A stretch of 64,000 bases of DNA from assembly GCA_944381625.1 (NCBI GenBank), contig CALWLW010000002.1, positions 124,001 to 188,000 on the forward strand. Reading direction: 5' to 3'. The notes beneath the pieces are model-generated. The model ran no database searches, was not told the origin of the DNA, and saw only the letters and a program-made list of their open reading frames with translations. The translations under genes were made by a program, and so were the position numbers. This DNA is from an uncultured Lachnoclostridium sp. (GTDB lineage Bacteria > Bacillota > Clostridia > Lachnospirales > Lachnospiraceae). Positions 8,104 through 14,842 of this stretch are shown in pieces (position 1 is the stretch's first letter; each line of letters starts with the position of its first letter).

Positions 8104-8568
8104 ATGAAAAAGCTTTTATTTATCCAGCTTGCGCTGGGAATTTTTCAGATCGATCTTGCGGTCAGGCAGGAGGCGGAACAGCATCCGGAACTGGAAAAGG
8201 GAAAGGATATCTGCGGCGGCCGGGTGCGGCTGGAACGGCTGCACAACCATGGGACGGCGGGGGGCAGACTGAAAGGCCATATGCCGGCCATCGCCGGGGT
8301 GAGCGGCCTTGTGACCGGCGGCTGTGTCGCTTATTTCCTGCGGCTTCTGTGGAAAGAGGGCAGGACGCTGGAAAAGACAGGATTCGCCTTCCTGGTGGGA
8401 GGTGCCCTGTCCAATCTGTATGAACGATGCAAGAACGGTTATGTGGTGGATTATATCCGTTTCCGCCTGCCTGGAGGCAGGCTTGGCAGGCTGGTCTATA
8501 ATCTGGCGGATCTTTTTATCGCGGCTGGGGCGCTGATGATCACCCTGGGCCGGAAGGAGGAAACATGA
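8104..8568 (+). CDS. Signal peptidase II (LspA)-like membrane protein
   Basis: This 154-residue protein retains the two conserved Asp-containing motifs of lipoprotein signal peptidase: Asp116 in YVVDYIRF, after the GGALSNLYER motif (resembling GGAIGNLIDR), and Asp136 in YNLADLFI. An N-terminal segment and helices around 62-80 and 92-104 are hydrophobic, with a last helix at 131-148. The first extracellular region is rich in charge and lacks the usual DQLTK-like sequence, so it may be a specialised paralogue. By family it would cleave lipoprotein signal peptides in the membrane. It lies two bases after the clpX-type stop and overlaps the next small gene by four bases, so the three are probably co-transcribed. 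Confidence 0.72.
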   Translation: MKKLLFIQLALGIFQIDLAVRQEAEQHPELEKGKDICGGRVRLERLHNHGTAGGRLKGHMPAIAGVSGLVTGGCVAYFLRLLWKEGRTLEKTGFAFLVGGALSNLYERCKNGYVVDYIRFRLPGGRLGRLVYNLADLFIAAGALMITLGRKEET

Positions 8569-8738
8569 GCGAGTATATGGACAGGAAGGACCGGGACGAA
8601 CGGACCGGAGAGCATGTGGAGCAGGGGATGTCCCAGGAGCAGGGTACGTTCCAGGGCCTGAGTCCCACCTGGAACGAGGACTGTCTTACAGAACTGGACG
8701 AATGGATCGAGTCCCAGGGAATCTATATCCGGCAATAA
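8565..8738 (+). CDS. Small acidic hypothetical protein (57 aa)
   Basis: The ATG at 8565 overlaps the TGA of the LspA-like gene (ATGA) and has a GGAAGGAGG site upstream, which supports translation. The product (MSEYMDRKDRDERTGEHVE at the start, WIESQGIYIRQ at the end) is hydrophilic, acidic and has no membrane segment. I recognise no family. Its coupling to the clpX-type/lspA-like pair suggests a related role, which is inference. Confidence 0.7.
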   Translation: MSEYMDRKDRDERTGEHVEQGMSQEQGTFQGLSPTWNEDCLTELDEWIESQGIYIRQ

Positions 8739-8748
8739 ACGGGAACGG

Positions 8749-8773
8749 GCGGGAGGACGCGCCGCCCTCCCGC
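8749..8773. terminator. GC-rich hairpin between convergent genes
   Basis: GCGGGAGG (8749-8756) pairs with CCTCCCGC (8766-8773) in the 37-base gap between convergent stops. T tracts are short on both sides, so termination strength is uncertain. Confidence 0.5.
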
Positions 8774-8775
8774 GG

Positions 8776-9210
8776 TCAGTTTTCGGCTTTGGACAGAGCG
8801 GTCTGGATGGCTCCCAGAAGCATCAGGGAGGTGTACTGGCTGTCTTCCGAATAGGAAATATTCTCCAGGGACTGGGATTCGCAGATCTGGGCGGACAGCG
8901 ATTCCAGAGACGGCTCCATGAGCGGGTACATGGCGGAAACGGTCTCGTCAAGCTGCCGGAACTCAATGGAAGAGATATAATCCTCATCCACCGTGACGGC
9001 GATCTCCACAGGATTCCCGCCCAGGATCATGGAGGCAGTATAGATACCCGCCGTGTACCGGGAGGGCTCCTCGGCGGCTGTTTCCTGTTCCGTGCTGCCC
9101 GAGAACATGAAGATCATGAGCAGAAGCAGGAAGATGCCCAGGATGATAAAGATGGCTGTGTAGATCAGCTCTTTCATATGAAAGACCCATATTTTGGTTT
9201 TGGCACTCAT
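8776..9210 (-). CDS. Single-span membrane protein with FMN-binding-like extracytoplasmic domain
   Basis: The protein has 144 residues from the ATG at 9210, which has AGGAG seven bases upstream (an earlier in-frame ATG at 9231 does not). A hydrophobic helix of about 25 residues (TAIFIILGIFLLLLMIFMF) is followed by a short acidic linker and a domain of about 90 residues. That domain resembles FMN-binding domains in pattern: YTAGIYTASMILGGNPVEIA, VDEDYISSIEF, then LSAQICESQSLEN. It lacks the SGAT[ST] flavin-attachment motif; the corresponding region reads SEDSQYTS. It may be a non-flavin relative of unknown role. It is transcribed alone and toward the clpX operon. Confidence 0.6.
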   Translation of the reverse strand: MSAKTKIWVFHMKELIYTAIFIILGIFLLLLMIFMFSGSTEQETAAEEPSRYTAGIYTASMILGGNPVEIAVTVDEDYISSIEFRQLDETVSAMYPLMEPSLESLSAQICESQSLENISYSEDSQYTSLMLLGAIQTALSKAEN

Positions 9211-9495
9211 GGGGAAGGCTCCTGATTGCAAATTCTTTGTTATACTCTATGAGGGACGCGGCGGATTTATGTGCGGCGTCCCTGTTTTTATGAATAATGC
9301 ATAAGAGCGGAAAACGGCTGAAATGAATAAAAGAGAGAGGTTCTGCATAAAAAAACTGAAATACCCTCTTTCTTTTTTTGCTATTTTGCATTACTATATA
9401 GGATAGGTATTCTGTATCTGCGGAAAATAGTTGATTTTTTGCGGATAATTTCATTGGGAGTTTGCACAAACATTATCTTGTAAAGGAGAAGAGAC

Positions 9496-10581
9496 ATGAT
9501 ATCAAACCAGATACTCCAAAATACGATTGACGGGTTAAAGGAGATTACCAGGATCGATCTGTGCGTTCTGGATATGGAAGGACAGACGCTGGCGTCCACA
9601 GAAAAGGAGCAGGAGGACTATGCGGCGGAAGCGGCGGCGTTTATCTCCTCGCTGGCAGACAGCCAGGTGGTGCATGGCTACCAGTTTTTTAAAGTGTTCG
9701 ACGAGAACCAGCTGGAGTACATTCTTCTGGCCAAAGGCTCCAGCGACGACGTATATATGGTAGGAAAACTGGCCGCGTTCCAGCTCTCCAGTCTTTTGAC
9801 AGCCTACAAAGAGCGTTTTGATAAAGATAACTTCATCAAGAACCTGCTGCTGGACAACCTGCTTTTGGTAGATATTTACAACCGGGCCAAAAAACTCCAT
9901 ATTGCCACGGAAGTGCGGCGTGTGGTATTTATTATAGAGAGCAGCCGGGACCGGGTAAACGCGGCTCTGGAGACGGTCCGCGCCTATCTTGGACCCAAGT
10001 CCAAGGACTTTGTCACCGCGGTGGATGAGAAAAATGTCATCGTGGTCAAAGAACTGGCGCAGGGCGAAGGCTATGAAGAACTGTATAAAGCTGCCAGGGG
10101 CATGAAGGACGCGGTGGAGCAGGAAGGCGAAGACATCCGCGTGGCCATGGGAACCATCGTCAACGAGATCAAAGAGGTTTCCAGCTCTTACAAGGAGGCC
10201 AGGATGGCGCTGGATGTGGGCAAGATCTTTTTCGACGACCGGGCCATCAACGCGTACAGCGACCTGGGCATCGGAAGGTTGATCTATCAGCTGCCGATCC
10301 CGCTGTGCAAGATGTTTATCCGGGAGATTTTCGACGGAAGATCGCCGGACGATTTTGACGAAGAGACCCTTACGACGATCAACAAGTTTTTCGAGAACAG
10401 CCTGAACGTATCGGAGACGTCCAGACAGCTCTACATCCACCGCAATACCCTGGTATACCGGCTGGACAAGCTGCAGAAGTCTACGGGGCTTGATCTGCGC
10501 GTATTTGAGGACGCCATTACGTTCAAGATCGCGTTGATGGTTGTGAAGTACATGAAATATATGGAGACACTGGATTATTAG
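9496..10581 (+). CDS. CdaR/PucR-type transcriptional regulator
   Basis: This 361-residue protein has an N-terminal sensor-like region (about 1-130, MEGQTLASTEKE), a GGDEF-like middle region typical of CdaR proteins (about 130-285) and a C-terminal PucR helix-turn-helix (about 298-350; NVSETSRQLYIHRNTLVYRL). The start has an AAAGGAGAAG site. CdaR proteins sense sugar acids in enterobacteria. Here the gene is 21 bases upstream of ftsE, so a link to cell-division or wall control is possible but unproven. Its HTH resembles the broken regulator at 2464-2754, but that copy is clearly separate. The 285-base upstream gap is AT-rich and shows no clear operator. Confidence 0.85.
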   Translation: MISNQILQNTIDGLKEITRIDLCVLDMEGQTLASTEKEQEDYAAEAAAFISSLADSQVVHGYQFFKVFDENQLEYILLAKGSSDDVYMVGKLAAFQLSSLLTAYKERFDKDNFIKNLLLDNLLLVDIYNRAKKLHIATEVRRVVFIIESSRDRVNAALETVRAYLGPKSKDFVTAVDEKNVIVVKELAQGEGYEELYKAARGMKDAVEQEGEDIRVAMGTIVNEIKEVSSSYKEARMALDVGKIFFDDRAINAYSDLGIGRLIYQLPIPLCKMFIREIFDGRSPDDFDEETLTTINKFFENSLNVSETSRQLYIHRNTLVYRLDKLQKSTGLDLRVFEDAITFKIALMVVKYMKYMETLDY

Positions 10582-10602
10582 AAAGGCGGAAGAAAGAGTT
10601 CC

Positions 10603-11283
10603 ATGATAGTACTGGACAATGTCAGTAAAGAGTATTCCAATGGCGTGGCGGCCATCAATGGAATTAATCTACATATCGAGCGGGGGGAATTTGTATTTGT
10701 GGTGGGAGACAGCGGCTCTGGCAAATCCACATTGATCAAGCTCCTCCTCAAAGAGCTGGAACCCACGACGGGCGTGATCCGCGTCAACGGGGTAAATCTG
10801 GGAAGGATGAAGAAAAGGGCTATTCCCAAATACCGCAGGAAGATCGGCTGTGTGTTCCAGGATTTCCGGCTGCTGAAGGACCGGAACGTCTACGAAAATG
10901 TGGCGTTTGCCCAGAGAGTGGTGGTGACCCCCACCAGAGAGATCAAGAAAAATGTGCCGGCCATGCTGTCCCTGGTAGGGCTGGCGGAAAAGTATAAATC
11001 TTATCCCAAGCAGCTTTCCGGAGGCGAGCAGCAGCGAGTGGCCCTTGCCCGGGCGCTGGTGAACAGCCCGGATATTCTGCTGGCGGACGAACCCACGGGT
11101 AATCTGGATCCCAAGACTTCCAGAGAGATTATGAAGCTTCTGGAAGAGATCAACGCGCGCGGCACGACCGTGCTGGTGGTGACCCATGACCAGGCGATTG
11201 TGAACACGCTTAAGAAGAGGGTGATCCGCATGCAGAAAGGGATCATTGTGGAAGACGCGAAAGAAAGTGGGTACATCGGATGA
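10603..11283 (+). CDS. ftsE: Cell division ATP-binding protein FtsE
   Basis: This 226-residue ABC ATPase has Walker A GDSGSGKST (about 36-44), the signature LSGGEQQRVALARAL (about 138-152) and Walker B ILLADEPTGNLD (about 159-170). The length is normal for FtsE. With FtsX it forms a membrane complex that uses ATP to switch on peptidoglycan hydrolases at the septum or side wall. The ftsX start overlaps its stop (ATGA at 11280), so translation is coupled. An M23 hydrolase activator follows two genes later, the classic target of this pair. The start ATG at 10603 has GGCGGAAGAAAG upstream. Confidence 0.96.
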   Translation: MIVLDNVSKEYSNGVAAINGINLHIERGEFVFVVGDSGSGKSTLIKLLLKELEPTTGVIRVNGVNLGRMKKRAIPKYRRKIGCVFQDFRLLKDRNVYENVAFAQRVVVTPTREIKKNVPAMLSLVGLAEKYKSYPKQLSGGEQQRVALARALVNSPDILLADEPTGNLDPKTSREIMKLLEEINARGTTVLVVTHDQAIVNTLKKRVIRMQKGIIVEDAKESGYIG

Positions 11284-12188
11284 GACTGAGTACGATAGGA
11301 TATTGTTTTAAACAGGGCTTTCTGAATATCTGGAGGAACAAGCTGTTTTCCCTGGCGTCAGTGGCTACCATGGCCGCGTGTATTTTTATGTTCGGGATCT
11401 TTTTCTGCATTGTGGAGAACTTCCAGCATTTTGTGAAGGAAGCGGAGGAAGGCGTTGCCGTGACGGTTCTGTTTGACGAGGGAACCGGGGAAGAAGAGAT
11501 CATGGAACTGGGACAGGAGCTGCTTTCCAGAGATGAGGTTTCCAAAGTAGTATATGTGTCTGCGGACGAGGCCTGGAAGAGCTACCAGGAGATCTATTTT
11601 GAGGGGGATCCGGAAGCCGCGGAGGCGTTCCTGGACGACAATCCTCTGGCCAACAGCGCCAATCTGGAGATCTATATGGAAGACGTCTCCCTGCAGCAGA
11701 ATCTGGTGGACTATCTGGAATCCATCGATATTGTGCGTAAAGTCAATAAATCAGATATGATCGCGGATATGCTGACCGGATTTAACCGTCTGGTGAGTTA
11801 TGTCTCCGTGGCGGTGATCGGGCTTCTGCTGGCTGTGGCTGTGTTCCTGATCAGCAATACGGTAGCCATCGGTATCTCGGTAAGAAAAGAAGAGATTGCG
11901 ATCATGCGTCTGATCGGAGCAAAGAATTCTTTTATTAAAGCGCCGTTTCTGATCGAAGGCATGGTGATCGGGATTGTGGGCGCGGCCATGCCGCTGATTG
12001 CGCTGGTGATTCTGTATAAGAATCTGGTAGTGTATATCGCGGAAAAATTCAACGTACTCACGGGCGTGATGCAGTTCCTGCCTGCGGGCGAACTGTTCCA
12101 GACTCTGATTCCTGTGGGTCTGATACTTGGAGTGGGCATCGGCCTGTTTGGCAGTGTCTTTACCATGAGACGGCATTTGAAAGTATAG
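11280..12188 (+). CDS. ftsX: Cell division permease-like protein FtsX
   Basis: This 302-residue protein has the FtsX layout: a first helix (about 22-45), an extracytoplasmic domain (about 50-165) and three C-terminal helices (about 175-200, 222-245 and 268-295). The extracellular domain is acidic. The protein transmits the FtsE ATPase cycle across the membrane to a coiled-coil hydrolase activator, and the next gene encodes one, 12 bases downstream. The ATG overlaps the ftsE stop. Confidence 0.95.
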   Translation: MRLSTIGYCFKQGFLNIWRNKLFSLASVATMAACIFMFGIFFCIVENFQHFVKEAEEGVAVTVLFDEGTGEEEIMELGQELLSRDEVSKVVYVSADEAWKSYQEIYFEGDPEAAEAFLDDNPLANSANLEIYMEDVSLQQNLVDYLESIDIVRKVNKSDMIADMLTGFNRLVSYVSVAVIGLLLAVAVFLISNTVAIGISVRKEEIAIMRLIGAKNSFIKAPFLIEGMVIGIVGAAMPLIALVILYKNLVVYIAEKFNVLTGVMQFLPAGELFQTLIPVGLILGVGIGLFGSVFTMRRHLKV

Positions 12189-12200
12189 CGGGGGACGGTT

Positions 12201-13445
12201 ATGAAGTCACGATGGTTTCGCATGTGCCTGTCGGTCCTGGTTCTGATCGCCGTCGCTGCCGGAGGCGTGGGACGGAAGATCGACGCCCTGGCCACGGAGG
12301 TCACGGAGGACGACGAGGAAGATACGAACGACCAGGATACGGAAGAACTGGAGCAGCAGAGGAAGGATACGGTTGATAAGATCGATTCCATCAAATCCAG
12401 CATCGATACGGTGGAGGACAAGATCCAGGATCTGGAGAACTCCAAGAGTAATCTGCAGACGTATATTACGCAGCTGGACCGGCAGGTGAATTCCCTGTCG
12501 TCCCAGATCCAGGATCTGGAAGAACAGATTGAGGAAAAAGAGGGCGAGATTCAGGTCAAGACAGAAGAACTGGAGGAGGCGCAGGCAGACGCGGACGAGC
12601 AGTACGAGATGATGAAGCTGCGCATCCGGTATACGTATGAGCGGGGAAACGATTCTCTGCTGGTGCTGCTTCTGGAGTCGAAAAGTCTTGCAGAGATGCT
12701 GAACCGGGCGGAGTACGCCATGGAGATGACGGCCTACGACCGTCAGATGATGGAAAAGCTCATTGAGACCCAGGAGAAGATAGAAGCGCAGAAGGAAGAA
12801 CTGGAACAGGAGAAGGCGGAGCAGGAAGAACTGCTGGGGCAGGTGGAGTCGCAGAAAACCGCGGTGAACAGCGCTATCAACGCCAAGACCCAGGAGATCG
12901 CATCCTATCAGTCTCAGATCCAGTCGGCGTCAGGGGAACAAAGTGAATATGAAAAGCAGCTGGCGGAGCAGGAGCGCCTGCTGGAGCAGATTGAGAACCA
13001 GATCGCGGCGGCGGCAGCAGCCGCGGCCAGCAAGGATGACGGCGACGGCGGAGCTTCCGGTTTCCTGTGGCCATGTCCGGCCAGTCATCGGATCACCAGT
13101 TCCTTCGGTCCCAGGACAGCTCCGGTAGCCGGAGCGTCCACCTATCATAAGGGGATCGATATCGGGGCGTCCAGCGGGTCCGCCATTGTGGCCGCGGCCG
13201 GAGGACGTGTGACGACTTCCACCTACAGCAGTTCCGCGGGCAATTATGTGGTGATCTCCCATGGAAACGGGATTTCTACGGTGTACATGCACGCCTCGGC
13301 GCTGTACGTTTCTGTGGGCGACGTGGTTTCCAGAGGGGATACCATTGCGGCGGTGGGTTCCACCGGATATTCCACAGGCCCTCACCTGCATTTCGGCGTG
13401 ATTGTGAATGGAAGTTATGTGAATCCTTTGAATTATGTACAATGA
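12201..13445 (+). CDS. EnvC-like murein hydrolase activator: coiled coil plus M23 peptidase domain
   Basis: The 414-residue secreted protein starts with a signal peptide (about 1-30), then a long Glu/Gln-rich coiled coil (about 40-275) and an M23/LytM domain (about 300-412). The M23 Zn ligands appear intact: His and Asp in HKGIDIG, and HLHFG near the C-terminus, so it may itself be an active endopeptidase, unlike E. coli EnvC, which is a degenerate activator. A poly-Ala linker (IAAAAAAAAS-like) separates coil and catalytic domain. It follows ftsX by 12 bases and is the likely extracellular effector of FtsEX (as with PcsB or CwlO in other Firmicutes; that parallel is from known families). Confidence 0.92.
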   Translation: MKSRWFRMCLSVLVLIAVAAGGVGRKIDALATEVTEDDEEDTNDQDTEELEQQRKDTVDKIDSIKSSIDTVEDKIQDLENSKSNLQTYITQLDRQVNSLSSQIQDLEEQIEEKEGEIQVKTEELEEAQADADEQYEMMKLRIRYTYERGNDSLLVLLLESKSLAEMLNRAEYAMEMTAYDRQMMEKLIETQEKIEAQKEELEQEKAEQEELLGQVESQKTAVNSAINAKTQEIASYQSQIQSASGEQSEYEKQLAEQERLLEQIENQIAAAAAAAASKDDGDGGASGFLWPCPASHRITSSFGPRTAPVAGASTYHKGIDIGASSGSAIVAAAGGRVTTSTYSSSAGNYVVISHGNGISTVYMHASALYVSVGDVVSRGDTIAAVGSTGYSTGPHLHFGVIVNGSYVNPLNYVQ

Positions 13446-13488
13446 CCGGTACATACAATAATAGGGAAAAGGAAAGGAGAGGCAGCGG

Positions 13489-14661
13489 ATGGAAGGACGG
13501 AAAAAGAGAAGTTCTTTTGGAAAAGGGCTTGTATGCGGAATCCTTTTCTCGGTTCTGGTTCTGAGCGCAGGCGGCTGCGCGGCCGCATATTACCGGCAGC
13601 TTGGCCGGGGCGCCGCATCCGGGAAGGATGAGGTGGAGGCCAAGATCCAGGAACTGGAAGCCTACATCGACCGGTACTATTTGTTTGACTACGAAGAAGA
13701 AGATATAGAAAACGGTATTTATAAAGGACTGATGGCGGGGCTGGGAGATATTTATACTTCCTATTACACGCCTGACGAGTACGACAGCTTCATGGAGACC
13801 ACTTACGGAAGTTACTGCGGAATCGGCGCCATGCTGACCCAGGACCTTACCACCGGCATCATCACGGTGGTGCAGGCTTTCGAGGGGACGCCGGCGGCGG
13901 AAGCGGGGATGCAGACGGGAGATATTCTTTACCAGGTGGAAGGTGAAGAGGTGACCGGCAAGGATCTGACGCTGGTGGTCACGGATCTGAAGGGAGAGGA
14001 AAATACCCAGGTTCATATCAGCATCATGAGAGACGGGGAGATCCTGGAGCTGACCCTTACCAGAAGGAATATTGAGATCCCCACGGTGGATTATGAACTG
14101 CTGGAGGAGGGGATCGGCTATATTGTGATTTCTGAATTTGAGGATCTGACAGACGACCAGTTTATGGCGGCCTTCGAGGATCTGAAATCCCAGGGCATGG
14201 AGAAGCTGATCATCGACCTGAGAAACAACGGCGGCGGTCTGGTGGACGTGACCTGCAATATCCTGGATCAGCTTCTGCCGGAAGGACTCATCGTCTATAC
14301 GGAGGATAAGTATGGGGAGCGTCAGGAGGAACACTCAGACGCGGAACATTATTTCGACGGAGAGATGGTGGTGCTGGTAAATGAGAACAGCGCCAGCGCG
14401 TCGGAGATCTTCGCCGGAGCCGTTAAGGATTACGGCGTGGGAACGCTGATCGGGACGCAGACCTACGGCAAGGGCATCGTCCAGTCCCTGTTCCCGCTGG
14501 AGGATGGTTCCGCGGTGAAAATAACGGTGTCTCATTATTTTACACCATCGGGAAATAATATCCACGAAGTGGGAATTACACCTGATATCGTCCTGGAATA
14601 TGACGAGGAGGCCGGCGGAGACAATCAGCTGGAGCGGGCTCTGGAACTGCTGAGAGACTGA
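13489..14661 (+). CDS. S41 C-terminal processing serine protease (CtpA type) with PDZ domain
   Basis: The 390-residue protein has an N-terminal signal or anchor helix (about 10-33), an S41 N-terminal helix bundle, a PDZ domain (about 95-180; AAEAGMQTGDILYQVEGEEV) and the catalytic domain. The Ser-Lys dyad is visible as the NENSASASEIFAG motif and YGKGIVQSL. By family it trims C-termini of secreted proteins outside the membrane. It follows the M23 gene by 43 bases with an AAAGGAGAGG site. CtpA-like proteases often control wall hydrolases, so its position beside FtsEX and M23 is meaningful, though a specific target is not shown. A terminator follows at 14725. Confidence 0.93.
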   Translation: MEGRKKRSSFGKGLVCGILFSVLVLSAGGCAAAYYRQLGRGAASGKDEVEAKIQELEAYIDRYYLFDYEEEDIENGIYKGLMAGLGDIYTSYYTPDEYDSFMETTYGSYCGIGAMLTQDLTTGIITVVQAFEGTPAAEAGMQTGDILYQVEGEEVTGKDLTLVVTDLKGEENTQVHISIMRDGEILELTLTRRNIEIPTVDYELLEEGIGYIVISEFEDLTDDQFMAAFEDLKSQGMEKLIIDLRNNGGGLVDVTCNILDQLLPEGLIVYTEDKYGERQEEHSDAEHYFDGEMVVLVNENSASASEIFAGAVKDYGVGTLIGTQTYGKGIVQSLFPLEDGSAVKITVSHYFTPSGNNIHEVGITPDIVLEYDEEAGGDNQLERALELLRD

Positions 14662-14724
14662 TAAACGAAAGAAAGTGAAAAATGAATGACAGATGTGGCG
14701 TCCTGCGGCATTGGAGACGTCCTC

Positions 14725-14750
14725 CCGGCGGAGTAAAACCGCCGGTTTTA
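14725..14750 (+). terminator. Terminator after the S41 protease gene
   Basis: CCGGCGG (14725-14731) pairs with CCGCCGG (14739-14745) around AGTAAAA and ends in TTTTA. This separates the ftsEX operon from the PBP gene, which has its own promoter. Confidence 0.8.
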
Positions 14751-14788
14751 GGGCATCCTCATCGTATGGCGCCATATTGCATGTCTAT

Positions 14789-14818
14789 TTGACTTAGCAT
14801 GGGTATCTTTGCTATAAT
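14789..14818 (+). promoter_or_regulatory. Sigma-A promoter for the class A PBP gene
   Basis: TTGACT (14789-14794), an 18-base spacer and a perfect TATAAT (14813-14818), 25 bases before the start codon. Confidence 0.85.
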
Positions 14819-14842
14819 AGACGGAATAAAGGAGGCTAACGC

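Noticed and set aside
8776-9210. Calling this gene a flavin-linked FMN-binding electron-transport protein
   Set aside because: The Thr flavin-attachment motif is missing, so only a fold-level resemblance is claimed.
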